Source: CADEEX01 sp964577955
Lineage (GTDB): Bacteria > Acidobacteriota > Vicinamibacteria > Vicinamibacterales > CAVVIG01
Direction: 5' to 3'
DNA: 64,000 nt
Assembly (NCBI GenBank): GCA_964577955.1
Contig: CAZOAZ010000020.1
Coordinates: 35,703-99,702 of the forward strand
How positions within the stretch are numbered: the stretch's first letter is position 1; each line of letters opens with the position of its first letter. A program made the translations under genes and the position numbers. A model generated the notes under the pieces. That model had not been told where the DNA came from. It saw only the letters and a list, made by a program, of their open reading frames with translations, and made no database searches. This document shows positions 42,063-48,784 of the stretch, in pieces.

Positions 42063-42106
42063 AGCTCGGTGCCAGCTCGGAACCAGCTCGGAGCCAGGCC
42101 GGTGCC
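42063..42106. repeat. 11-bp tandem repeat, four units
   Basis: AGCTCGGTGCC, AGCTCGGAACC, AGCTCGGAGCC and AGGCCGGTGCC in tandem, in the gap between two minus-strand genes. Confidence 0.8.
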
Positions 42107-42166
42107 AGGTTGCAAGCTGGTTCCTTGCCAGAATTTGCAGCGGAGAGAAGGCGAAGCGGTGGCAAT

Positions 42167-42925
42167 TTAGATCATCGAGCGGACGGCGGCGGTCGCGATG
42201 TCCGGCGGCAGCTCGTGACGGCCCTCGAACTCCCGATAGGTGACTTCGTAGCCCATCCCCCGCAGCCGCGGGACGATAACGCGGCTGCACTGATCGATCG
42301 GCAGGATCTGATCCGCGGTGCCGTGCGAGATGAAGAAGCGCGCGCGGCCGCGGGCCGGCGCCTGGATGACGAATCCCGGCGAGCAGGCGACGACGCGCGG
42401 AAACAGATCGCCGTTGGCGAGCCCGAGCGACAGCGCGTACGACGCGCCGTCGGAGAACCCGCCGATCGCGAGCCGTGATGAATCGACGTCCAGCCGCGCG
42501 AAGACGTGCGCGAGCGCGCGATTCAGAAATTCCACGTCCGGTCCGAAGTTGTCGCGAATCCCGTCCCACGTGCCGTCGCGCGAGTCCGGCGCCAGCACCG
42601 CCACGCCGGCGTCATCCGCAGCGGGACCGATCCGCTGCAGCATCCGCGCGCCGTTCTGCGTCGCGCCGTGGAGAAACACGAGCAGCGGCACTTTGCCCTT
42701 CGGCGCCGCCGACGGCATCTGAATCACGCCGTCCCGGCCCGACGCCAATCCCAGCGGACCGCTGACCAGCGTCGTCGTCACGCCGTCGCGCGGCCGGGCC
42801 GTCAGCCGCCCGTCTTCGCCGGCCGCCTTCGACGACAGCACACAGGCGTTGCCGAACGCCATGGACGCCAGCGTCCACCCCGCGCTCTTGATGAACCTGC
42901 GGCGATTCGAGAAATCAGGCGCCAT
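42167..42925 (-). CDS. Phospholipase/carboxylesterase-type hydrolase, Tat-exported
   Basis: 252 residues from ATG 42925. The N-terminus has NRRRFIKSAGWTLASMAFG, a Tat signal. The alpha/beta hydrolase core shows LLVFLHGATQNGARM (oxyanion loop), the nucleophile elbow GGFSDGASYALSLG, FFISHGTADQILPIDQ carrying the Asp and GRHELP for the His. Resembles the esterase/dienelactone hydrolase branch of small carboxylesterases. It starts 13 nt after the stop of the MBL-fold gene, so the two are an operon. Substrate unknown. Confidence 0.82.
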   Translation of the reverse strand: MAPDFSNRRRFIKSAGWTLASMAFGNACVLSSKAAGEDGRLTARPRDGVTTTLVSGPLGLASGRDGVIQMPSAAPKGKVPLLVFLHGATQNGARMLQRIGPAADDAGVAVLAPDSRDGTWDGIRDNFGPDVEFLNRALAHVFARLDVDSSRLAIGGFSDGASYALSLGLANGDLFPRVVACSPGFVIQAPARGRARFFISHGTADQILPIDQCSRVIVPRLRGMGYEVTYREFEGRHELPPDIATAAVRSMI

Positions 42926-42938
42926 GATGTCGCCGCTT

Positions 42939-44042
42939 TCAGCGCGCGGCATACGTCTTCGTGAATTGATTGCGCGCATTCGTCACCGTAAACGATCCAT
43001 CTTCACGCGCCGAGACCTTGATCCAGTACGCCGTCCCGTTGTGCGCGGGCGGCGGAGGCGCGCCCGGCCCTGGCGCCGGCGCGGCAATCGGCGCAATCGG
43101 CATGACCGCCGACGGCTCGTCGAGCAGATTCGCGATGAACATGCCGGGGACGGTGTACTCCTGCCCGCTCAGCTGCGAGAAGTGAATCTGCCACAGATCC
43201 TCGAGCCCTGATGACGAGAACAGCGTCCTCATCACCTCCGGCTGTCCGCCTTTGCGCGTGCCGTTGTTCATGATCGCGACGCGCGGGCGAAGCGCGTGGA
43301 CCATGACCTCAGAGTTCGAGGTGTCCACGCCGTGGTGAAGGCCGAGAAACACGTCGATCGTGCCCAACCGGTTATTGGGACACATCAACTCGAATTCCTT
43401 GTTCTTGGTGAGGTCGCCGAGATGCAGCGTGCGGAACCGCCCGAACGCGATCGCGGTCGCAACCGACATCGGATCCTCGGCGTTGTTGTCGCCCGGCTTG
43501 TAGTTCGCGCAGTGCGGGTTGGCGCCCCCACCTCCCGGCAGCGGCGTCTTGATGATCTCGCCAGCCGACGCGACGACGGTGACGGTCAGTCCGGAGATCG
43601 CGATCCGATCGCCGGGACGAGCCACGCGATGCTGTCCTTTCGCGTAGAGCTGCGGATACGTCTTCTGCAGAAATTCGTCGGTCGCCGCGCCCGGTTGGAC
43701 GTTGGCGCCATGATCGATGAAGGTCCCGATCGGCAGCCGCGCCGCCAACTCGCTCATCCCGCCGTAGTGGTCGCCGTGCCAGTGCGTGGTGATCAGCGTG
43801 TCGATCTTCGAGATGCCGGCATCGCGCGCTGCGGCGACGATCCGCTCCGCATCGCGCACGGATGCCGTCGGTCCGGCGTTGCCGGAGTCGATGAGCAGCG
43901 ACTCGCCTGAGGGGGCGACGAAGAGCGTCGCGTTCCCACCCTCGACGTCGACGACGTAGATGTCGAGCGTGGATCGCCGCGCCTGGGTGGCAGTGACCGC
44001 CGTGAGCGCGACCACCAGAATCATCGTGCTGCATGCGCGCAT
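42939..44042 (-). CDS. Secreted metallo-beta-lactamase-fold hydrolase (ComEC-like domain)
   Basis: 367 residues with a signal peptide (STMILVVALTAVTATQA). The MBL motif THWHGDHYGG is typical, with later ligands HLGDLT and LHHGVDTSN. The domain resembles the soluble MBL part of ComEC/Rec2 but stands alone and lacks a transmembrane competence domain. A Pro-rich linker (APAPGPGAPPPPAH) leads to a C-terminal strand-rich tail. It could be an extracellular nuclease or phosphodiesterase. First gene of the operon with the esterase at 42167. Confidence 0.8.
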   Translation of the reverse strand: MRACSTMILVVALTAVTATQARRSTLDIYVVDVEGGNATLFVAPSGESLLIDSGNAGPTASVRDAERIVAAARDAGISKIDTLITTHWHGDHYGGMSELAARLPIGTFIDHGANVQPGAATDEFLQKTYPQLYAKGQHRVARPGDRIAISGLTVTVVASAGEIIKTPLPGGGGANPHCANYKPGDNNAEDPMSVATAIAFGRFRTLHLGDLTKNKEFELMCPNNRLGTIDVFLGLHHGVDTSNSEVMVHALRPRVAIMNNGTRKGGQPEVMRTLFSSSGLEDLWQIHFSQLSGQEYTVPGMFIANLLDEPSAVMPIAPIAAPAPGPGAPPPPAHNGTAYWIKVSAREDGSFTVTNARNQFTKTYAAR

Positions 44043-44105
44043 GGCGCGGGATTGTAGCAGTGAAGATCCGCCTGCGGGCGAACGCCCAAGGACCGGCTAT
44101 CCGCC

Positions 44106-44125
44106 TCCGCCGAGGCTACGGCGGA
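44106..44125. repeat. Third REP-like palindrome type
   Basis: TCCGCC-GAGGCTAC-GGCGGA, followed by CAAGAAGCCGG and the same GTCCCTACCG tail seen after the other palindromes. Confidence 0.65.
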
Positions 44126-44177
44126 CAAGAAGCCGGGTCCCTACCGGTGTAATATCGCGGCCCACGCGGAGGCAGCC

Positions 44178-45626
44178 ATGGTCCAGTCGCCCAGGCGCAC
44201 GATGTCACGAGGAGTCCTGCTGGCCGTTGCTGTGGCCATCGCCGCAGCGGCCCATCAACGGTCCGCGGCCCAGGCGCCGATCGCGCTCTTCGAAGGCGCC
44301 CGGCTGATCGTCGGCGACGGTACGACGGTCATCGAGAATGGGGCGTTGCTCACGACCGGCAACCGGATCACCCGCATCGGACGAGCCGGCGAGATCCCGC
44401 TCCCGTCCGGCGGCACGCGCGTCGACCTGCGCGGCAAGACGGTGATGCCCGCGATCGTCGATCTCCACAGTCATCCCGGCTACGAAGACACGGCCACCAA
44501 TACGGAGAACGAAAAGTTCTTCACGCCCGCCAACGTCGTCGATCACCTCGAGCGCTTCGCCTACACCGGACACGCGCTGACGTTCAGTCTCGGCAGCGAT
44601 CATCCGTCGATCTACGACGTGCGCTACGCGGACGATCCCGCCCACTTCGTCGACATGCGCGTCCTGTCGCAGCGCGACGATTTCACCGGCGCGCGGTTCT
44701 ACACCATCGGCCGCGGTCTGGCCTGGGAGGGCACGGGCAACGATCGGAGCAGCACGCCGTATCCGATCTTCACGCCGACGCAGGCGCGCATGGCCGTCCG
44801 CGAGCTCCACTCACAGGGCATCGCCTTCGCCAAGTTGTGGCTCGAAGATCGCGGCGGCTACGTCGTGCCGAACGGCAAGGGGCCGTTCGTTCTGACGAAT
44901 GCGAGCTACACGGCCGCGATCGAGGAAGCGCATCGACTCGGCATGCGCACGATCGCGCACGTGAAGACGCTGGCGGATACGAAGGCGATGATCAAGGCCG
45001 GCCTCGATATCCAGACCCATCCCATCGAGGACCAACCGGTGGACGCGGAACTCATCGCGCTCGTCAAGGCCAGGCCCAACTTCTGGCTGATTCCGGCGTT
45101 GACGCCGTCGTTTGTTGGCGGCAGCGCACCACGAAGACCCGGCGAGCGGCCAGCGTGGCTGGACGATCCGTTGCTGCGCGCGGTGAAGTGCGACACGCAT
45201 CTGGACGCGTGGGGCAAGACGTTCGAGCGCAACCAGCGCGTGCCGACGGCGACGGGCAATCTGACCGGCGACAACGTCATCGCGCTCTATCGCGCCGGCG
45301 TGCCGATCGCGCTCGGCGGACACGATGCCGGCGGCGTCCGCCCGATCGGTTGGGGCACGCACATGGAAATGGAAGCGTTCGTGAACTGGATCGGAATGAC
45401 GCCGCATCAGGCGCTCGTCACCGGCACCAGCGCCGCCGCGCGGCTCCTCGGCGTCGACCAGGAACTCGGCACGCTCGCCGCCGGCAAGAGCGCCGACTTC
45501 GTCGTCCTCGACGCCAACCCGCTCGAGAACATCACGAACACGCGGCGAATTGCCGCGGTGTATCTGCACGGACGGCGTGTGAATCGCGAAGCGATGGCGG
45601 CGAAGTGGAAATCAGCGTGCCGGTAG
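44178..45626 (+). CDS. Secreted amidohydrolase
   Basis: 482 residues, ATG after GGAGGCAGCC. Signal peptide RGVLLAVAVAIAAAAHQRSA. The metal-dependent hydrolase features are DLHSHPG (HxH), a Lys in FAKLWLED that could be carbamylated, HVKT, THPIED and the Asp of GGHDAGG, followed by the C-terminal cap AAGKSADFVVLDANPL. It belongs to the imidazolonepropionase/dihydroorotase-like amidohydrolases; exported acidobacterial members are often prolidase-like. The gene ends 51 bp before the IS target duplication. Confidence 0.88.
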   Translation: MVQSPRRTMSRGVLLAVAVAIAAAAHQRSAAQAPIALFEGARLIVGDGTTVIENGALLTTGNRITRIGRAGEIPLPSGGTRVDLRGKTVMPAIVDLHSHPGYEDTATNTENEKFFTPANVVDHLERFAYTGHALTFSLGSDHPSIYDVRYADDPAHFVDMRVLSQRDDFTGARFYTIGRGLAWEGTGNDRSSTPYPIFTPTQARMAVRELHSQGIAFAKLWLEDRGGYVVPNGKGPFVLTNASYTAAIEEAHRLGMRTIAHVKTLADTKAMIKAGLDIQTHPIEDQPVDAELIALVKARPNFWLIPALTPSFVGGSAPRRPGERPAWLDDPLLRAVKCDTHLDAWGKTFERNQRVPTATGNLTGDNVIALYRAGVPIALGGHDAGGVRPIGWGTHMEMEAFVNWIGMTPHQALVTGTSAAARLLGVDQELGTLAAGKSADFVVLDANPLENITNTRRIAAVYLHGRRVNREAMAAKWKSACR

Positions 45627-45676
45627 GAACAGGCTCAGCCTGTCAGCGGCATCGAAAACCGCGCCTCTTAGGTCCG

Positions 45677-45684
45677 GCTAAAGC
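45677..45684. repeat. Target-site duplication, left
   Basis: GCTAAAGC directly before the left inverted repeat. Its partner GCTAAAAC is at 48760-48767 (7 of 8 bases). An 8-bp duplication is standard for the IS1595 family. Confidence 0.75.
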
Positions 45685-45711
45685 GGTAATAATATACTTG
45701 GATAAGCGCGA
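45685..45711 (+). repeat. Left terminal inverted repeat
   Basis: Begins GGTAATAATATACTTGGATA and matches the reverse complement of 48733-48759 at 23 of 27 positions. Confidence 0.9.
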
Positions 45712-45731
45712 GGCACGGAGCCCAGTCCCCA

Positions 45732-46082
45732 CTACTCTTGGTCCTCTTGAACGATTTCACTGCTGTCGCCTAGGATGCGCGTCTCACGATTGTCGTCACC
45801 GTATTGAAGGTGGATCCAGTCGAGCGACCCCCACGGATTCTCGCGTTGTCTCTGAGCTAACCACTCAACAAAACGCTCGCGGCGACGGTCGCCCTGCCCA
45901 GATGAATCCCAGCCTTCTTTACTGCCATCTGGCGCCACGAGGAACGACCTGAAGCCGTTTACTCGGCTGTCGACAATGGCGCTGACGCCATCTTCAAAAA
46001 TTTCGACTGCCTTGGCGTATAGCGGTTCGATCTCTTTATCGAGAGACGTGACAATGATGGCGTGATGCCGGATATAGCCCAT
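45732..46082 (-). CDS. Passenger protein of unknown function (116 aa)
   Basis: Begins MGYIRHHAIIVTSLDKEIEP, contains VNGFRSFLVAPDGSKEGWDS and ends DWIHLQYGDDNRETRILGDS. Alpha/beta, soluble, acidic C-terminus. It begins 11 bp after the 54-aa gene and is the last gene of the cassette, 47 bp from the left end. I have no family assignment. Coupling with the PIN gene suggests a part in the same system, for instance a modulator or target-recognition protein, but this is inference. Confidence 0.7.
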   Translation of the reverse strand: MGYIRHHAIIVTSLDKEIEPLYAKAVEIFEDGVSAIVDSRVNGFRSFLVAPDGSKEGWDSSGQGDRRRERFVEWLAQRQRENPWGSLDWIHLQYGDDNRETRILGDSSEIVQEDQE

Positions 46083-46093
46083 GCGCGGTGGGA

Positions 46094-46258
46094 CTATGCT
46101 TTGATCGAAACGATCTGGCCGCGCTTCGCTGGCGGTTTTGGGGTCTTGCGGCGATCCTTGTTCCGCTGCTCGCGTTTCTCTTCGGCGTCGATTTCGGCCT
46201 TCGGCACGCGCGCCAGCTTCGTCAGCAGCTCATTGAACCTATTTGCTTCCGTTGTCAT
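46094..46258 (-). CDS. 54-aa basic passenger protein
   Basis: ATG 46258 is preceded by GAGGAGACC. The product MTTEANRFNELLTKLARVPK continues AEIDAEEKREQRNKDRRK and ends RGQIVSIKA: an amphipathic helix followed by a long charged helix and a basic Pro/Lys tail. This layout is common in small antitoxin-like or nucleic-acid-binding proteins. It begins 12 bp after the PIN gene, so PIN and peptide are translated together. Too short for ordinary ORF cut-offs. A neutralising role for PIN is a reasonable guess, not shown. Confidence 0.65.
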   Translation of the reverse strand: MTTEANRFNELLTKLARVPKAEIDAEEKREQRNKDRRKTPKPPAKRGQIVSIKA

Positions 46259-46270
46259 GGTCTCCTCGCG

Positions 46271-46813
46271 CTAATGCCCGACGAACAGCGGCGGCGGCTC
46301 GTAGCCCTTCGGAAGGCAGGTCGTGTCTGGCGCTTGTATGACCCTAAGGCCAAGCTCGGACAACTTTTTCGGCGAGTCGCCTTGTAGCGGCCCCTTGCTT
46401 CGGTTCGATGAAAGGAACTCGACACATCCGAGCTGCAGCGCGGTGGCAACGTGGATCGAATCAGCCCCACGGCCGCAGCGAATGTCGTGAACCCATCGCA
46501 GATCTCTCGCTTGCTCGGCAACAAAGTAATCGACCGCAGACAGCTTGACTACCGATCCAGAGGTTAGAATCTCCTGAAACGTCTTCTGAACACTCTCTGT
46601 GACGGTGCCATTGTTGGGATCGATCGAAAGGCACTCTGAGATCACAAGGGTTGAGGCCCAGACCTCAATGTGCCCGTCCAAAGAGGCCAGGAGCAACCCT
46701 TCGACATAGGCCAAATGAGCATCTCGCTCGGTAGGGACGTTATGGCGGCCCTTAACGACATCGATGTAGTAGCAGGAGTCGATGTAGATGCGAGGGATCT
46801 TATTCGTCGTCAT
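46271..46813 (-). CDS. PIN-domain ribonuclease-like protein in the IS cassette
   Basis: 180 residues. PIN motifs: Asp12 in RIYIDSCYYIDVV, Glu in STLVISECLSID, and Asp in RGADSIHVATALQLG, then CVEFLSSNRSKG as the fourth strand. Mg-dependent RNases of VapC type have this arrangement; here the protein is longer, with an insertion after the second helix and a C-terminal extension. The ATG lies inside the end of the 276-aa gene (14-bp overlap), as in toxin-antitoxin operons. Co-carriage with an IS transposase is unusual. Confidence 0.85.
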   Translation of the reverse strand: MTTNKIPRIYIDSCYYIDVVKGRHNVPTERDAHLAYVEGLLLASLDGHIEVWASTLVISECLSIDPNNGTVTESVQKTFQEILTSGSVVKLSAVDYFVAEQARDLRWVHDIRCGRGADSIHVATALQLGCVEFLSSNRSKGPLQGDSPKKLSELGLRVIQAPDTTCLPKGYEPPPLFVGH

Positions 46814-47615
46814 CGGTGTCGCGTCTGACGTTCTCTATGAACTGGTCGGTCGTGAGATCACCAGTCCATCCGGGCGCAGATCCAAAGAACTCTCGCAGCT
46901 TGTCCGCGTTGACCGGCTTCGTCGGCTCGATTCGCTCGACCCGCATGTAGTCCACGGAGCGATCAATACGCTTCGCTTTCATCCAGCCAGAGACGAGTAC
47001 CACGGCGTCCTTCCGCTCCAAGGAGCGATAGACCTGCGCGTAATCCTTCTGCTCGTAGACGCAGCGCACCAAGGCTCGACTAGCCAAATCACGCAGCGAA
47101 AAATACGGCGGGGCGCTTTCCTTGTGCAGTGAATGAATGATGCCTTGCAACATGCCGCGATACTCCACCCACGACTCGAAATAGTCGAGGATGGCCGCCG
47201 CACGGTCCTTCGCGAGTGGTCGCCATTGAATTGGTGCAGATTCTTCGATGATCCCGAGTCGGACAGTCTCTCCAGAAGTAGCCAACTGCGCGACTCGCGC
47301 CGTCTGCACGAGCGTTTCTGGCTTTACGGCGCTGCTGCGCCAGTTGGCGTCAGCCTCAGAGATCTGCCCGATTAGCCGGTTGTAGGACGCGGCCTGCTGG
47401 TGGTCAACTTCAGCAACCTGGAACTCCGCATCGAATCCGATGCCTTGGTTATAGAAATCGACCGCGACCCACTGTCCCGCGTCGGCATCGATACCAACGT
47501 CATCGGCGACCATCCGAAATAGCTTCTGCGTCTCCTTCGACAGCTCCGCCAACTTGGACATCTCAATGCCCTTGCTGGGACGCTGAAGTTCAACGCGGAC
47601 GCGGATACTCGCCAT
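46800..47615 (-). CDS. Conserved unknown passenger protein, possible antitoxin (about 271 aa)
   Basis: Start ATG 47615 (a GTG at 47630 adds five codons). Reads MASIRVRVELQRPSKGIEMS, KLFRMVADDVGIDADAGQWV, AVDFYNQGIGFDAEFQVAEV, then the middle helix HKESAPPYFSLRDLASRALV and the end GWTGDLTTDQFIENVRRDTD. I have seen similarly built proteins next to PIN genes, which suggests a recurring pair, but no function is known to me. Translational overlap with the PIN gene supports a toxin-partner role. The acidic C-terminus could bind the PIN active site. Confidence 0.7.
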   Translation of the reverse strand: MASIRVRVELQRPSKGIEMSKLAELSKETQKLFRMVADDVGIDADAGQWVAVDFYNQGIGFDAEFQVAEVDHQQAASYNRLIGQISEADANWRSSAVKPETLVQTARVAQLATSGETVRLGIIEESAPIQWRPLAKDRAAAILDYFESWVEYRGMLQGIIHSLHKESAPPYFSLRDLASRALVRCVYEQKDYAQVYRSLERKDAVVLVSGWMKAKRIDRSVDYMRVERIEPTKPVNADKLREFFGSAPGWTGDLTTDQFIENVRRDTDDDE

Positions 47616-47630
47616 ATTCGTGCTTCGCAC

Positions 47631-47736
47631 GGTGATAGTACCACCGCGAGATCATGACTTTCCCTTCTTTTTCAACTGGCGCTTGCGCGCAGTTTTACAC
47701 CCTCGCCGAAGTTGAGGAAACGACTTTTTGTGTCGT
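47631..47736. other. Gap between transposase and cassette
   Basis: 106 bp. Very short frames overlap here, for example a GTG in the transposase stop (22 codons) and a Lys-rich end RKRQLKKKGKS, but none is long enough to call. A ribosome-like AAGGGAAAG stands near 47660. Confidence 0.4.
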
Positions 47737-48711
47737 TCACTCTGCTGCCAAGCCTGCGCCAATCAGACCGCTGTAGGTCAAACGCTTGCCGGTGACGCGT
47801 GCCAACGTGTCTGCGAAACGGACCGCGTCCTTCTGCTTGCGCGAGTTAAAGCGGAACGCCTGCTCATCGAGATAGCGGAACAAGTGAAACGGCTCGACGC
47901 TCACGTAGGTGCCCTTGAGCGCGCGCTTCAGAAGCGACCAGAAGTTCTCCAACCCGTTCGTGTGGACCGCGCCATCAACGTAGGTTTCGGCGTGGTCGAT
48001 GACCGCGTGAACGTAGCCGCGCTCGCTCATGCGGTCGTACGATTTCAGCGCATCGGTGTAGAGGTTCGCGCCGGGTTCAACGTGCTCGGTGACGACCGAT
48101 TCGAGTTGATGCTTCTTGCGGTTCGCAATGACCTTGAACCGCACTTGCGCGCCGCCTTCGTCTTTCGTGTGGCGTTCCAGCAGGCCCATGACGGCGACCT
48201 TGCCGATCATCGAGCGCGACTTCGAGATGCCAAGGCGCTTCCGCTTGGCCGCGTGCATGTTGCGCGCCTTCCCGCCGATGAACGTTTCGTCGGCCTCAAC
48301 GTGTCCGTCGAACTTTCGAAACGATCCGGTCTGCATCGCGAGGCGGATGCGCTGGAGAACGAACCACGCGCTTTTCTGGGTGATGCCGATTGCGCGATGC
48401 AGTTCGTAGGAGCTGATGCCGTTCTTCGCGCTGGCAAGCAACCAGATCGCGGTGAACCACTTGTCGAGGCCGATCGGGCTATCTTCGAAGATCGTTCCGA
48501 CCTTCACGCTGAATTGCCGACGGGCGTGTTTCTCTTTACACTGCCAACGGCGCTGCGTCGCGAGGTAGGTCACATCCTTCCGGCCGCACGTCGGGCACTC
48601 GACGCCGTCTGGCCAGCGCACAGCAACAAGGTCCGCTTGGCAGCGGTCCAGGTCGGAGTAGTAGCGGATGGCTTCTTGGAGCGTTTGCGGGGCGGCGTCT
48701 GGCGTGACCAT
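47737..48711 (-). CDS. IS1595-family (ISXO2-like) transposase
   Basis: 324 residues. N-terminal zinc ribbon: Cys39, Cys42 (ECPTCGRKD), then Cys58 and a later His; this binds the ends. The ISXO2-type DDE nuclease follows with Asp141 (VEADETFIGG), Asp220 (LYTDALKSY) and the third acidic block HTNGLENFWSLLKR (Asn252/Glu255), characteristic of IS1595. C-terminal RYLDEQAFRFNSRKQKD is also typical. The gene is uninterrupted. Transposition is predicted to create 8-bp duplications, as observed at this insertion. Confidence 0.95.
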   Translation of the reverse strand: MVTPDAAPQTLQEAIRYYSDLDRCQADLVAVRWPDGVECPTCGRKDVTYLATQRRWQCKEKHARRQFSVKVGTIFEDSPIGLDKWFTAIWLLASAKNGISSYELHRAIGITQKSAWFVLQRIRLAMQTGSFRKFDGHVEADETFIGGKARNMHAAKRKRLGISKSRSMIGKVAVMGLLERHTKDEGGAQVRFKVIANRKKHQLESVVTEHVEPGANLYTDALKSYDRMSERGYVHAVIDHAETYVDGAVHTNGLENFWSLLKRALKGTYVSVEPFHLFRYLDEQAFRFNSRKQKDAVRFADTLARVTGKRLTYSGLIGAGLAAE

Positions 48712-48717
48712 GAGAGA

Positions 48718-48746
48718 ATCCTACTCTCATAGTCACGCTTAGTCAA
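48718..48746 (-). promoter_or_regulatory. Transposase promoter embedded in the right inverted repeat
   Basis: Minus strand TTGACT (48741-48746), 17-bp spacer, TAGGAT (48718-48723). The -10 ends 6 bp before ATG 48711, so the transcript would begin at or next to the start codon (leaderless). The -35 box lies inside the terminal repeat. Confidence 0.6.
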
Positions 48747-48759
48747 GTATATTGTTACC
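48733..48759 (-). repeat. Right terminal inverted repeat
   Basis: Reverse complement begins GGTAACAATATACTTGACTA. Four mismatches in 27 to the left repeat. Confidence 0.9.
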
Positions 48760-48767
48760 GCTAAAAC
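48760..48767. repeat. Target-site duplication, right
   Basis: GCTAAAAC, one base different from GCTAAAGC at 45677-45684. One substitution since insertion, or a near-duplicate palindrome. Confidence 0.75.
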
Positions 48768-48784
48768 CGGACCCCACCACGTCC

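Larger units (their letters stand above)
45685..48759. mobile_element. IS1595/ISXO2-type insertion element with a passenger cassette (3,075 bp)
   Basis: Bounded by 27-bp terminal inverted repeats (23 of 27 match; GGTAAYAATATACTTG outermost) and an 8-bp target duplication. The ISXO2-type transposase gene (47737-48711) is intact and reads inward from the right end. Between it and the left end are four further co-oriented genes (276, 180, 54 and 116 aa) packed with overlaps or gaps of at most 12 bp. A typical single-gene IS1595 member is about 1 kb, so two thirds of this one is passenger DNA. The element interrupts a REP-like palindrome (TCCGGCTAAAGC | TAAAACCGGA). Intact ends and frames suggest recent arrival. 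Confidence 0.9.
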
